From the NCBI GenBank assembly GCA_934234185.1, contig CAKQHO010000004.1, positions 17,210 to 81,209 on the forward strand: 64,000 nt of DNA. The letters run 5' to 3'. Position 1 is the first letter of the stretch. Each line of letters begins with the position of its first letter. The translations under genes and the position numbers were made by a program. A model generated the notes under the pieces. That model made no database searches. It was not told where the DNA came from and saw only the letters and a program-made list of their open reading frames with translations. Positions 15,498-25,223 of this stretch are shown here, piece by piece. Source of the stretch: an uncultured Psychrobacillus sp. GTDB taxonomy: Bacteria > Bacillota > Bacilli > Bacillales_A > Planococcaceae.

Positions 15498-18365
15498 TTG
15501 AAAAACCAAGAGATTAGAATAGAGGGCGCACGTGCCCATAATTTAAAAAATGTTAGCTTGACTATACCAAGAGATAAGCTTGTCGTAATGACAGGCTTAT
15601 CTGGTTCTGGAAAGTCTTCTTTAGCGTTTGATACCATCTATGCTGAAGGACAAAGAAGATATGTAGAATCGTTGTCAGCGTATGCTAGGCAATTTTTAGG
15701 GCAAATGGATAAGCCAGATGTAGATGTTATTGAGGGATTATCTCCTGCCATTTCAATTGATCAAAAAACAACAAGTAAAAATCCACGATCTACAGTGGCA
15801 ACGGTAACAGAAATCTATGATTACCTACGTCTTTTATATGCTAGAGTTGGAAAACCAATATGTCCAAAGCATGGCATCGAGATTTCCTCTCAAACCATTG
15901 AGCAGATGGTAGACCGTCTAAGTGAATTTCCGGAAAGAACGAGAATGCAAGTACTGGCTCCCATTGTATCGGGAAGAAAAGGTTCACATATTAAACTATT
16001 AGAGGATATGAAAAAGCAAGGCTACGTTCGCGTTCGTGTTGATGGTGAGCTTATAGATTTAGATGATGATATTAATCTTGATAAAAATAAAAAGCATAAT
16101 ATTGAAGTGGTTATCGATCGAGTGGTAATGAAGGAGGGAGTGGCAGCTAGACTTAGTGACTCCCTAGAATCTGCACTGCGCTTAGGAGATGGCAGGGTAC
16201 TAATTGATGTTATGGAGCATGAGGAACTTTTATTTAGTGAAAACCATGCATGTCCGATATGTGGGTTTTCTATTGGTGAGCTTGAACCACGTATGTTCTC
16301 CTTCAATAGTCCCTTTGGGGCTTGTCCGGATTGTGATGGGTTAGGAACTAAACAGGAGGTAGACCCTGATTTGGTAGTCCCAGATAAAAGGCTGACGCTC
16401 GAGGAGGGGGCAATTGTTCCCTGGCAGCCTACTAGCTCACAATATTATCCAAGTCTATTAGCAGCTATTTGTAAGCATTATGGAATTCCGATGGACGTGC
16501 CGGTAGAAAATCTTCCAGCAGACCAATGGAATAAAATAATGTACGGCTCAGGAGACGATAAAATTCGATTCCGCTATAAAAATGAATACGGACAAGTAAG
16601 AGATAATTTAATATATTTTGAAGGTGTTCTTGGTAATATTGAACGTCGTTTCAAGGAAACCTCCTCGGAATGGACAAGAGAGCAAATGGAAAAATATATG
16701 GGTATGCACAAATGTCCAACGTGTAAAGGTTATCGCTTAAAGGAAGAGACGATGGCAGTAAAGGTTGAATCCATGCACATTGGTCAAATAACCGAATTTT
16801 CTATTGTAGAAGCATATAACTTTTTCAAGGAACTACAAATGTCTGAGAAGGATATGCAAATCGCTAAGCTTATTTTAAGAGAAATTAATGAACGACTGGG
16901 CTTCTTAGATAATGTTGGCCTTGATTATTTAACGTTGAACCGAGCATCTGGTACGTTATCAGGGGGAGAGGCACAGCGTATCCGGCTAGCAACCCAAATA
17001 GGTTCTCGATTATCAGGAGTACTCTATATTTTGGATGAGCCATCTATTGGATTGCATCAACGAGACAATGATCGCTTGATTGATACACTCAAAAATATGA
17101 GAGATATCGGAAATACATTAATTGTCGTAGAGCATGATGAAGATACGATGATGGCTGCAGATTATCTCGTTGATATTGGACCAGGAGCAGGAATTCATGG
17201 AGGTCAGGTTGTTGCAGCTGGCACACCTGAGGAAGTGATGAAAAATTCGAATTCGTTGACTGGACAATATTTAAGTGGGGAGAAATTTATCCCACTGCCT
17301 CTGGAAAGAAGAAAGCCAGACGGCAGATATATCAAGATAAAGGGTGCTACGGAAAATAATCTGAAAAACGTAACGGTGGAAATTCCATTAGGAGTATTCA
17401 CTGCTGTAACAGGTGTTTCAGGATCTGGAAAAAGTACCTTGGTAAATGAAATTCTTTATAAAACCCTTGCTCATAAAATCAATCGAGCGAAGACAAAGCC
17501 GGGAGCAAACAAAGGGGTAGAAGGAATTGAAGAGCTAGATAAGGTAATAGACATCGACCAATCACCAATTGGTCGTACGCCTAGATCCAACCCTGCAACC
17601 TATACAGGTGTATTCGATGATATCCGTGATTTGTTTTCCAATACAAATGAAGCAAAGGTTCGAGGATATAAAAAAGGAAGATTCAGCTTTAATGTAAAAG
17701 GAGGACGCTGTGAGGCATGTCGTGGAGATGGAATTATAAAAATTGAAATGCATTTCCTACCTGATGTGTATGTGCCTTGCGAGGTTTGTCATGGTAAACG
17801 CTACAATCGAGAAACTCTAGAAGTTCAATACAGAGGTAAAAATATTGCCGATGTACTGGAAATGACAATTGAAGATGGCCTAGCCTTTTTCGAAAACCAT
17901 CCTAAAATCAGTCGAAAGATCCAAACTATTTACGATGTCGGACTAGGATATATGAAACTAGGTCAACCAGCTACCACGCTTTCTGGCGGAGAAGCCCAAC
18001 GAGTTAAGCTGGCATCTGAGCTACACAAACGTTCTAATGGTAAATCATTTTATATTTTAGATGAGCCGACAACGGGACTTCATGTCGATGACATAGCGAG
18101 ACTGCTTGAGGTTTTACAGCGTCTAGTAGAAAATGGTGACACAGTGCTCGTTATTGAGCATAACCTAGATGTTATAAAGACTGCAGACTATTTGATTGAC
18201 TTAGGTCCAGAGGGTGGAGACAGAGGCGGTACGATCGTTGGTGTCGGAACACCAGAGGATATAGCTGCAAACAAAAAATCCTATACTGGGAAATATTTAA
18301 AAACTGTTTTGGATAGAGATCGGAAGCGAATGAAACAGGTTGTGTCTGAAGCTGCCTCTAAATAA
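15498..18365 (+). CDS. uvrA: Excinuclease ABC subunit A
   Basis: A 955-residue UvrA with two ABC ATPase modules: the first P-loop is GLSGSGKSS near residue 35 and the second is GVSGSGKST. Zinc-finger Cys pairs are seen at CPICG...CPDCDG and CEACRG...CEVCHG. Both ABC signature motifs (LSGGEAQR) are present. It is the damage sensor that loads UvrB. I prefer the TTG at 15498, with GGGTGA 6 nt upstream; a GTG at 15489 would overlap the uvrB stop but has its purine stretch too close. It is translationally linked to uvrB. Confidence 0.95.
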   Translation: MKNQEIRIEGARAHNLKNVSLTIPRDKLVVMTGLSGSGKSSLAFDTIYAEGQRRYVESLSAYARQFLGQMDKPDVDVIEGLSPAISIDQKTTSKNPRSTVATVTEIYDYLRLLYARVGKPICPKHGIEISSQTIEQMVDRLSEFPERTRMQVLAPIVSGRKGSHIKLLEDMKKQGYVRVRVDGELIDLDDDINLDKNKKHNIEVVIDRVVMKEGVAARLSDSLESALRLGDGRVLIDVMEHEELLFSENHACPICGFSIGELEPRMFSFNSPFGACPDCDGLGTKQEVDPDLVVPDKRLTLEEGAIVPWQPTSSQYYPSLLAAICKHYGIPMDVPVENLPADQWNKIMYGSGDDKIRFRYKNEYGQVRDNLIYFEGVLGNIERRFKETSSEWTREQMEKYMGMHKCPTCKGYRLKEETMAVKVESMHIGQITEFSIVEAYNFFKELQMSEKDMQIAKLILREINERLGFLDNVGLDYLTLNRASGTLSGGEAQRIRLATQIGSRLSGVLYILDEPSIGLHQRDNDRLIDTLKNMRDIGNTLIVVEHDEDTMMAADYLVDIGPGAGIHGGQVVAAGTPEEVMKNSNSLTGQYLSGEKFIPLPLERRKPDGRYIKIKGATENNLKNVTVEIPLGVFTAVTGVSGSGKSTLVNEILYKTLAHKINRAKTKPGANKGVEGIEELDKVIDIDQSPIGRTPRSNPATYTGVFDDIRDLFSNTNEAKVRGYKKGRFSFNVKGGRCEACRGDGIIKIEMHFLPDVYVPCEVCHGKRYNRETLEVQYRGKNIADVLEMTIEDGLAFFENHPKISRKIQTIYDVGLGYMKLGQPATTLSGGEAQRVKLASELHKRSNGKSFYILDEPTTGLHVDDIARLLEVLQRLVENGDTVLVIEHNLDVIKTADYLIDLGPEGGDRGGTIVGVGTPEDIAANKKSYTGKYLKTVLDRDRKRMKQVVSEAASK

Positions 18366-18458
18366 ATTCGTATATGAAACCTTTTACACGATGAATCGTA
18401 TTAGATAGAGGGAAAGCAGTTTGCATTATACTTTCAATTTAGGAGGAGGTCTTTCATT

Positions 18459-19589
18459 ATGCAAGAAGAACGTAAAAGAATACTGGACATGGTTGAAAAC
18501 GGGACCATTACTGCCCAAGAGGCACTAGAACTATTAGAGGCACTTGGTAAAACAACTACGACAGCAACTCCAACAGTGAATGAAGAAATGCATCAAGAAC
18601 AGAAAACATATGGTAAATCATCGTCCAAACAACAAAATCCTGACTTTGTGGAGGAAATTAAGCGTGATTTTACCGTTATAGGTGAAAGATTCATGCAGTT
18701 CATGCAAGGGACTGTCGATAAACTAAAGGATTTTGAATTTGATGTAAAAATTACAGATCCGATTGTATTTGAAGAGAAGTTTGTAAAAGAAGATGCAGAA
18801 TTCGAGGATATTAGCATTAATATTGCGAATGGTAAGGTGGAAATAATACCTACTGACGAATCTCATACTTCTGCAGTTGTAAAGGCTAAATGCTACCGAG
18901 GAGCTAATGAAACAGAAGCAAAAGCTCGTTTCCACGAGGAATTTATTTTTACAACGGAAGCAAACAAGCTTCGTGTGTATAGCGATATGAAAACTATCTC
19001 AGCGCATGTAGTTTTATTTGTTCCAAAAAAATCATACAATCATATTTCTGCTCGATTATTTAATGGAGATTTCACAGCGAAAAATCTTGAACTTAATACG
19101 TTAAAGGTTAGAACGACGAATGGTAAAGTAGATTTGGATGAACTTACTTTTAAACGTGCAGACATTGAAACAGGTAATGGAACAGTTCAAGTGCAACGAG
19201 TGAAAGGTGATTCTATCGAGGTAGAAACGATGAACGGTCGAATCTATGTAGACGGAAAGCTAAAAGAAATTGAAGGATCATCTGTAAGTGGTCAAGTAAT
19301 ACTCACCACCAAAGATAAAGATGCTCGCAAAATCGAAGGAACTGCAGTGGCAGGAACTGTAGAGCTATATGTTCCAAAAAACGTTTCGATTAAGGGAGAA
19401 GTTACTACACAATTAGGTAAAATCGACGTGCAACTAGCGGATGTTACGAAGTGGAATGAAACCGAGCAACTGCTATATAGAAAAATAGGTTTTACTAAAA
19501 TAACGGATTCTGAAGCAGACCCTTTAAGAGTATATGGCGATGCGAAAACAGGCTCTGTACTAGTACGTTATACAATTGAAGGTGAATAA
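18459..19589 (+). CDS. yvlB: YvlB-like DUF4097 protein
   Basis: A 376-residue protein. The N-terminal ~30 residues (ILDMVENGTITAQEALELLE) are the short helical SHOCT-like segment typical of YvlB. Residues ~60-110 are charged, and the C-terminal ~230 residues are a repetitive beta-helix-like DUF4097 domain (NGKVEI, NGDF, NGKVDL, NGTVQV, NGRIYV). In B. subtilis it belongs to yvlABCD, a cell-envelope stress (sigma-W) operon. Here yvlC and yvlD do not follow; hprK comes next. AGGAGGAGG precedes the ATG. The function is unknown. Confidence 0.8.
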   Translation: MQEERKRILDMVENGTITAQEALELLEALGKTTTTATPTVNEEMHQEQKTYGKSSSKQQNPDFVEEIKRDFTVIGERFMQFMQGTVDKLKDFEFDVKITDPIVFEEKFVKEDAEFEDISINIANGKVEIIPTDESHTSAVVKAKCYRGANETEAKARFHEEFIFTTEANKLRVYSDMKTISAHVVLFVPKKSYNHISARLFNGDFTAKNLELNTLKVRTTNGKVDLDELTFKRADIETGNGTVQVQRVKGDSIEVETMNGRIYVDGKLKEIEGSSVSGQVILTTKDKDARKIEGTAVAGTVELYVPKNVSIKGEVTTQLGKIDVQLADVTKWNETEQLLYRKIGFTKITDSEADPLRVYGDAKTGSVLVRYTIEGE

Positions 19590-19598
19590 TAAGGAAAG

Positions 19599-19622
19599 CG
19601 GCTCTTTGAGTCGTTTTTTTTT
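19599..19622 (+). terminator. Terminator of yvlB
   Basis: CGGCTC-ttt-GAGTCG (one G-U pair) followed by eight T. Confidence 0.75.
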
Positions 19623-19684
19623 ATGTTATAAATTGAACATCTGATTTTGGTTAGAAAGAGAATACATACAATCACTAGTTACAT

Positions 19685-19788
19685 ACGTGCAATTTTCTAG
19701 AGGTTACTTGCGATATACATAGCTTTACTTACGCTTCATTCTCGAATACTCGTGATAGAGGTCCTTACTAGCATGCAACGGTTCAATT
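19685..19788 (+). repeat. Four- to five-unit relic of the ACTTGCG 21-nt array
   Basis: ACGTGCA, ACTTGCG, ACTTACG and ACTCGTG begin at 19685, 19706, 19727 and 19748, exact 21-nt steps, then ACTAGC at 19767. It occupies most of the gap between yvlB and hprK (354 bp to the hprK start). Confidence 0.65.
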
Positions 19789-19943
19789 AGTTGCCCAAAG
19801 TGTAAACTTTCTTTCATAATTATAGAAATGAAACCAGACTGTTCATAATTATCAAGATCAAAAGTAAAATGGATACTTATTATCCTCTCTATCATGATAA
19901 AATAAGGAATAGTAAAAAGAGGTTAGGAAGGAGCTGGATAACG

Positions 19944-20873
19944 ATGCCTCATGTAACAACAAAGGATGTAAAAGAAAAGTTTAACCTTACCCTTGTAAGT
20001 GGAGAAGAAGGGATAGGCAGACATATTGCGGTCAGTGATATTTCCAGACCAGGGATAGAAATAGCAGGCTACTTTATCCATTACGCTTCAGACAGAATAC
20101 AGCTTCTTGGGAAAACAGAGCTTTCCTTTTTTGAGATGCTACCTCATAAGGAAAAAAGTGAGCGAATGATGAAGCTTTGTGCACAGGATACACCAGTTAT
20201 TATTGTCGCTCATGGCATGGAGGTACCGGAAGAATTAATCGAAGCATCTCATAGAAAGTCAGTTCCAGTATTGACCACTTCAATGCCGACAACTAGGTTC
20301 TCTAGCTTGCTCACCAATTTTTTAGAGAGTCAATTGGCACCAACTACTGCACTGCATGGGGTGTTGGTAGATATATATGGAGTTGGCGTATTGATTACAG
20401 GAAAAAGTGGAGTCGGGAAAAGTGAGACGGCGCTAGAGCTTGTAAAAAGAGGCCATCGACTTGTAGCAGATGATTGCGTAGAAATTCGCCAAGAGGCAGA
20501 AGATACGCTTGTCGGTAGTGCGCCTAAACTCATCGAGCATCTTTTAGAAATTAGAGGTTTAGGTATAATAGATATAATGACACTATTTGGTGCTAGTGCT
20601 ATTCGAAGCTATAAACGAATTACCCTAGTAATTGAGCTAGAGCTTTGGGATGAGAAGAAGACGTATGATCGACTTGGACTTGAAGAAGACAAGATGGTCA
20701 TTATTGACACTGCCGTAACTAAATTAACGTTACCAGTAAGACCAGGTCGAAATATTGCCGTAATCATAGAGGTTGCAGCAATGAACCATCGACTAAAGAG
20801 AATGGGTGTTAATGCAGCAGAGGACTTTGCGAAGCGTCTAGATGATGTAATAAGTCAAAATGGAGAGTTTTAA
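19944..20873 (+). CDS. hprK: HPr kinase/phosphorylase
   Basis: A 309-residue HprK/P, matching the 310 residues of B. subtilis. The P-loop is GKSGVGKSE and the family signature is LEIRGLGIIDI. It phosphorylates Ser46 of HPr and Crh with ATP or pyrophosphate and dephosphorylates them, controlling carbon catabolite repression through CcpA. Its substrate Crh is encoded at 36071. The start at 19944 has GGAAGGAG upstream and gives the family length; the frame is open for 25 codons before it without support. It heads the hprK-lgt-yvoD-ppaX-yvoF run, conserved in Bacillus. Confidence 0.95.
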   Translation: MPHVTTKDVKEKFNLTLVSGEEGIGRHIAVSDISRPGIEIAGYFIHYASDRIQLLGKTELSFFEMLPHKEKSERMMKLCAQDTPVIIVAHGMEVPEELIEASHRKSVPVLTTSMPTTRFSSLLTNFLESQLAPTTALHGVLVDIYGVGVLITGKSGVGKSETALELVKRGHRLVADDCVEIRQEAEDTLVGSAPKLIEHLLEIRGLGIIDIMTLFGASAIRSYKRITLVIELELWDEKKTYDRLGLEEDKMVIIDTAVTKLTLPVRPGRNIAVIIEVAAMNHRLKRMGVNAAEDFAKRLDDVISQNGEF

Positions 20874-20895
20874 GCAGGACTGAAGGGAGCATTTT

Positions 20896-21711
20896 ATGAA
20901 TACTTTATTAGCAATTAATCCAGTAGCTTTTTCCTTGGGTTCAATCGAAGTTCGATGGTATGGAATTATCATTGCATTCGGAATAATATTGGCTTATATA
21001 GTCGGTCAACGGGAAATGGTGAAGCGTGGGTTTCATCAAGAGTTTTTAACTGATTTACTTATTTGGGCTGTTCCGATTGCGATTATAAGTGCCCGCATAT
21101 ACTATGTTATCTTTAAATGGGACTCTTATATGGAAAATCCCGAAAAAATTATTCAAATCTGGAATGGTGGGATTGCCATTCATGGAGCATTAATCGGATC
21201 TTTCCTCACAGGATACTTTTTTTCAAAAAAGAGGAAGACATCCTTTTGGAAGCTGACAGATATATTAGCTCCGAGTATTTTAATAGGTCAAATAATAGGT
21301 CGATGGGGCAACTTTATGAACCAAGAAGCTCATGGTGGTGAGGTGACGAGAAGCTTTCTAGAAAATTTAATGCTACCTAACTGGATTATAGAACAGATGT
21401 ACATAGATGGGGCATATTATCACCCAACTTTTTTATATGAATCCCTTTGGAATCTAGTGGGGGTAATTATTTTACTTCTGCTTCGCAAGGTTAATCTACG
21501 ACGCGGGGAGTCTTTCTTGTTTTACTTAGTTTGGTATTCGTTTGGACGGTTCTTTATTGAAGGGCTACGTACAGATAGCTTATATATGATTGAAAGCTTA
21601 GAGCTTAGAACGGCGCAGGTTGTGTCTGTGGTTACGATTATTGTTGCAATTGCAATTTTTGTGTATAGAAGAAAAACAATGAAGCCAGTTGTTCGTTATC
21701 AAGATAAGTAA
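20896..21711 (+). CDS. lgt: Prolipoprotein diacylglyceryl transferase
   Basis: A 271-residue integral membrane protein with seven hydrophobic spans. It has the Lgt signature GRWGNFMNQEAHG, the catalytic-region HGALIG block, and the HPTFLYES motif. It transfers diacylglycerol from phosphatidylglycerol to the lipobox Cys of prolipoproteins. GAAGGGAG lies 7 nt before the ATG. It is 22 nt downstream of hprK. Confidence 0.96.
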   Translation: MNTLLAINPVAFSLGSIEVRWYGIIIAFGIILAYIVGQREMVKRGFHQEFLTDLLIWAVPIAIISARIYYVIFKWDSYMENPEKIIQIWNGGIAIHGALIGSFLTGYFFSKKRKTSFWKLTDILAPSILIGQIIGRWGNFMNQEAHGGEVTRSFLENLMLPNWIIEQMYIDGAYYHPTFLYESLWNLVGVIILLLLRKVNLRRGESFLFYLVWYSFGRFFIEGLRTDSLYMIESLELRTAQVVSVVTIIVAIAIFVYRRKTMKPVVRYQDK

Positions 21712-21729
21712 AAAAGGATGGGAAGAGAG

Positions 21730-22668
21730 ATGGGGATTTTAAAGAGAGGGCTTGCTGCTGGGTTACAAACAACTTGGACGCTAAGTAAAGTAATATTTCC
21801 TATTACATTACTAGTGGTCATTCTACAATATACACCCGTACTTCCTTGGATTATTCAGCTTATTGAACCGTTTATGGGGTTATTAGGACTTCGTGGAGAA
21901 GCGGCAATACCTTTAGTATTAGGGAATGCTTTAAACCTATATGCCGGGATAGCAGGAATTCTTTCGTTAGAGCTTACGGTAAAAGAGGTATTTATTTTGG
22001 CGACGATGCTATCCTTCTCGCACAATATTTTTATTGAAACAAGTGTAGCATTACGAGTAGGAGTAAAGCTTTGGGTAGTGCTAGTAGTTCGCTTTGGGCT
22101 GGCAATTCTTTCGGCCGTTGTCATTAATCTTGTATGGCAAGGTGGAGGAGAAATAGCGAAATATGGTATTGTTTCTGCCTCCCAGCAGGTGCCGGACGGT
22201 TGGTTAGAGATTGGGCTGCTTGGTCTTCAAAAAGCAACCTTTGGAGTGCTGCAATTAGCACTGATTGTCATTCCTTTAATGATTATCATTCAGTATTTAA
22301 GAGATAAAAATTATATGCAAAGGTTCTCGGAAAAACTTGCTCCATTTACTAGGCTCATCGGAGTCCAACCGAATGCTTCCTCTACATTAGTAGCAGGATT
22401 AGTAATTGGTTTAGCGTTTGGAGCAGGGGTAATGATACAGGCTGTTCAAGAGGAAGGAGTTAGTAAAAAGGATGCTACGCTGGTCTTTATTTTCTTAGTC
22501 GCCTGTCATGCAGTAGTCGAGGATACCCTTATATTTATCCCTTTAGGAATACCAGTACTACCATTACTAACCATACGTATTGTGACGGCTTTTATATTAA
22601 CGATTTTTGTCGCATTCCTATGGAAAAAGGCAGAACAACGTAAACAAGAGGAAGTGTTAACATCATGA
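21730..22668 (+). CDS. yvoD: YvoD-like nucleoside-recognition (Gate) membrane protein
   Basis: A 312-residue multi-pass membrane protein with two Gate/nucleoside-recognition repeats (GLQTTWTLSKVIFPITLLV near the start; GLVIGLAFGAGVMIQAV in the second half). The transported substrate is unknown. The start at 21730 is preceded by GGGAAGAGAG; the ATG at 21718 is an alternative. Synteny (lgt-yvoD-ppaX) supports the name. Its stop overlaps the ppaX start (ATGA), indicating coupling. Confidence 0.75.
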   Translation: MGILKRGLAAGLQTTWTLSKVIFPITLLVVILQYTPVLPWIIQLIEPFMGLLGLRGEAAIPLVLGNALNLYAGIAGILSLELTVKEVFILATMLSFSHNIFIETSVALRVGVKLWVVLVVRFGLAILSAVVINLVWQGGGEIAKYGIVSASQQVPDGWLEIGLLGLQKATFGVLQLALIVIPLMIIIQYLRDKNYMQRFSEKLAPFTRLIGVQPNASSTLVAGLVIGLAFGAGVMIQAVQEEGVSKKDATLVFIFLVACHAVVEDTLIFIPLGIPVLPLLTIRIVTAFILTIFVAFLWKKAEQRKQEEVLTS

Positions 22669-23312
22669 GATATAAAGCGCTATTGTTCGATTTAGATGGA
22701 ACCTTATTAAATACAAACGAGCTAATTATTGAATCTTTTTTACATATTTTAGGAGAAAAATTTCCTGGGAAATATGATAGAGAAGCAGTATTGCCGTTTT
22801 TGGGACCTTCCTTGAAGGAAACATTCGACAGCATAGACCCTACTATGACAGAGATGCTGATGGCTTCCTATCGTGAGTGGAATGTGAGGAATCACGATGC
22901 AATGGTTACACCATTTGATGGGGTTGTCGAAACGTTACAGAAGCTGAAGGAACAGGGGTATAAAATAGCGATTGTTTCGACGAAAAGACGAGAAATGATT
23001 GAAAAGGGCCTAGGGTTAATAAACTGCGAAAAACTATTTGATACAATAGTGGGGCTTGAGGATATTACCAATACTAAGCCAGATCCTGAACCGATTCTTT
23101 TGGCTTTAAAGCAATTAGATGTAAAACCTAAGGATGCATTGATGATTGGAGACAATTATCATGATATCGTTGGCGGACAGCGAGCTGGTACTGATACGGC
23201 TGCGGTAGCGTGGTCCATAAAGGGAGAGGCGTTCTTAGCGACCTTCAACCCAACCTATATGCTCCAGCATATTAGTGAAGTTATTGATATTGCAGCGGGA
23301 CAGCCAGTATGA
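22665..23312 (+). CDS. ppaX: Pyrophosphatase PpaX (HAD family)
   Basis: A 215-residue HAD hydrolase. The nucleophile motif is D9-L-D11-G-T, motif II lies in VSTKRR, and GDNYHDIVGG is the C-terminal acidic motif. PpaX hydrolyses the pyrophosphate released when HprK dephosphorylates HPr-Ser-P, which explains its place in this operon. It overlaps yvoD and yvoF by 4 nt each. Confidence 0.9.
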   Translation: MRYKALLFDLDGTLLNTNELIIESFLHILGEKFPGKYDREAVLPFLGPSLKETFDSIDPTMTEMLMASYREWNVRNHDAMVTPFDGVVETLQKLKEQGYKIAIVSTKRREMIEKGLGLINCEKLFDTIVGLEDITNTKPDPEPILLALKQLDVKPKDALMIGDNYHDIVGGQRAGTDTAAVAWSIKGEAFLATFNPTYMLQHISEVIDIAAGQPV

Positions 23313-23824
23313 GAAGGACGGAGAGATATCCGGTGAAGGGTGCAAATTCTCTTTGGCATGTGTATGATACTGTTCCTTTTTGGAAGGTAATGAAAAATTT
23401 TATATTTATTCAAGCCGCAAGATATTCTCCGTTCTTAAGCTGGAAGAATTTCTTCTATAAAACCTTTTTAAAAATGGAGGTAGGAAAGGAAAGCTCATTT
23501 GCCTTAATGGTGATGATGGATGTAATGTTTCCTGAGCGAATAAAAGTCGGGTCAAACACCATTATTGGTTATAATACGACTATTCTGGCTCATGAATATT
23601 TGATCGATGAGTACCGGATTGGTGATGTTATTATAGGTGATAGGGTGATGATTGGAGCAAATTCCACCATTCTTCCAGGAGTGACTATTGGAGACGATGC
23701 CATCATCTCTGCTGCAACACTGGTCAATGCAGATGTTCCGGAAGGTGCTTTTGTCGGAGGAAACCCGATGAGAATTATTTATACGAAAGAAGAAATGCAA
23801 AAACGAAATAAGAAGCAACATTAG
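23309..23824 (+). CDS. yvoF: YvoF-like hexapeptide-repeat acyltransferase
   Basis: A 171-residue protein whose residues ~80-155 form left-handed beta-helix hexapeptide repeats (IGYNTT, IGDRVM, IGANST, IGDDAI). This is the O-acetyltransferase fold, usually trimeric with acetyl-CoA as donor; the acceptor is unknown. It starts in an ATGA overlap with ppaX and ends the operon before a strong terminator. Confidence 0.8.
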   Translation: MRRTERYPVKGANSLWHVYDTVPFWKVMKNFIFIQAARYSPFLSWKNFFYKTFLKMEVGKESSFALMVMMDVMFPERIKVGSNTIIGYNTTILAHEYLIDEYRIGDVIIGDRVMIGANSTILPGVTIGDDAIISAATLVNADVPEGAFVGGNPMRIIYTKEEMQKRNKKQH

Positions 23825-23825
23825 A

Positions 23826-23856
23826 AAACTGAGGGAAAATCCTCAGTTTTTTTATT
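23826..23856 (+). terminator. Terminator of the hprK-yvoF operon
   Basis: AAACTGAGG-gaaaat-CCTCAGTTT followed by T-rich sequence. Confidence 0.9.
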
Positions 23857-23952
23857 TGCCAATTAAAAGGAAAATATCTATAAAATTGGATTATGAACTA
23901 GCAAGGTCGAAGCTTTATTTATAGTCGTGCATCTTACCTAAAAATGGATTTA

Positions 23953-23981
23953 TTGACGAATAGAAATAAATGCGATAAAAT
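23953..23981 (+). promoter_or_regulatory. his operon promoter
   Basis: TTGACG (23953-23958), a 17-nt spacer and TAAAAT (23976-23981), a near-consensus sigma-A promoter 64 nt before hisZ. No T-box or other leader structure is evident in the short leader. Confidence 0.75.
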
Positions 23982-24044
23982 TTAAATAATTTATTATATT
24001 AGTTCTCTAATTCTCTAGTGTATGAAAGTAGATGAGGTGATTGG

Positions 24045-25223
24045 GTGAGTAAGGTTCAGATGTTTGAAAAGCCGTTAGGAATGAGGGACTCATTTCCAAG
24101 GGTGAATGAACAAAAGGAATATGTTCGGTCAGCAGCAAGAAGCTTTTTACGAGAAAAGGGCTATGATTTTATTAAAACTCCTTCTGTTGAATATTTTGAA
24201 ACGATTGGGAAATTGTCCGCAATTGAGGAAGCTTCCCTATTTAAATTAGTTGATAACCAAGGTGAAATGCTTGTCTTACGACCAGATATGACAACTCCAA
24301 TAGCGAGAATAGCAGCATCGAAGCTCTTAAAGGAAAAGAATCCACTTCGATTAGCCTATTATGCAAATGTATTTCGCGCTCAGCAAAGAGAAGGGGGGAG
24401 GCCGGCAGAGTTTGAGCAGCTTGGACTCGAGTTAATCGGAGATTTTAGTGCTTACGGAGATAGCGAGGTCATTTATACAGCAATTGAACTGCTAAAGGCC
24501 ATAGGGCTAGAAAAATTTCATATCACTATCGGACATGCTGGTCTTTTAGAGGCCTTTTTACGTAATAATACACAAACAGTAGAAGAGGCACGCCAACTCA
24601 GACAGCTATTAGTAGAAAAGAACTTTGTTGGTTACTCCCAAAGAGTAGAGGAATTACAATTACAAGATGAATCGAAAGAAAATCTAAATAGATTAGTAGA
24701 GGACACGATTGATACGGGCTCATTAGAAGGCTTTCGACAATATCTCACGGAGGAACAGCAATATTTAATGGACCAGATCGAACAGCTTCAGCAGCTATTA
24801 GCTGTACAGGTGAATGATGTTGACCTCCTGTCCTTTGATCTCTCCTTAGCCAGCCATATGAGCTACTATACCGGAATGCTATTCGAAATCTATGCAGAGG
24901 GCAGCGGCTTTCCTATTGGTAACGGGGGTAGATACGATGAGCTCTTTCAACAGTTTGGCGTAGAGGTTGGAGCTACTGGCTTTGGTTTAAGGGTTGATCG
25001 ATTAATCGAAGTATTAGACAGTCAGTTGAATGTGGAGAAAAATACATTGCTATTATTTGATGAAGCCTCGTTTATGAAGGCGAACGTGCTGGCAGAAGCA
25101 AGAAGGGCTAATGGAGAACGGGTTACTCTTCAATTCCTAGAAAGTATATACGATGTAGAGGCTTTTAAGCAGAGCTTTCATGAAGTAATAATGGTAGCAG
25201 AAGGTGGTTCTTCCGATGAATGA
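24045..25223 (+). CDS. hisZ: ATP phosphoribosyltransferase regulatory subunit HisZ
   Basis: A 392-residue catalytically inactive relative of class II histidyl-tRNA synthetase, with recognisable motif 2 and 3 regions (FRAQQREGGRPAEFEQLGLELIG; GFGLRVDRLIE). HisZ forms the hetero-octameric ATP phosphoribosyltransferase with the short HisG encoded next and confers histidine feedback control. The GTG start has AGGTGAT upstream. It is the first gene of the his operon, and its stop overlaps the hisG start. Confidence 0.9.
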   Translation: MSKVQMFEKPLGMRDSFPRVNEQKEYVRSAARSFLREKGYDFIKTPSVEYFETIGKLSAIEEASLFKLVDNQGEMLVLRPDMTTPIARIAASKLLKEKNPLRLAYYANVFRAQQREGGRPAEFEQLGLELIGDFSAYGDSEVIYTAIELLKAIGLEKFHITIGHAGLLEAFLRNNTQTVEEARQLRQLLVEKNFVGYSQRVEELQLQDESKENLNRLVEDTIDTGSLEGFRQYLTEEQQYLMDQIEQLQQLLAVQVNDVDLLSFDLSLASHMSYYTGMLFEIYAEGSGFPIGNGGRYDELFQQFGVEVGATGFGLRVDRLIEVLDSQLNVEKNTLLLFDEASFMKANVLAEARRANGERVTLQFLESIYDVEAFKQSFHEVIMVAEGGSSDE

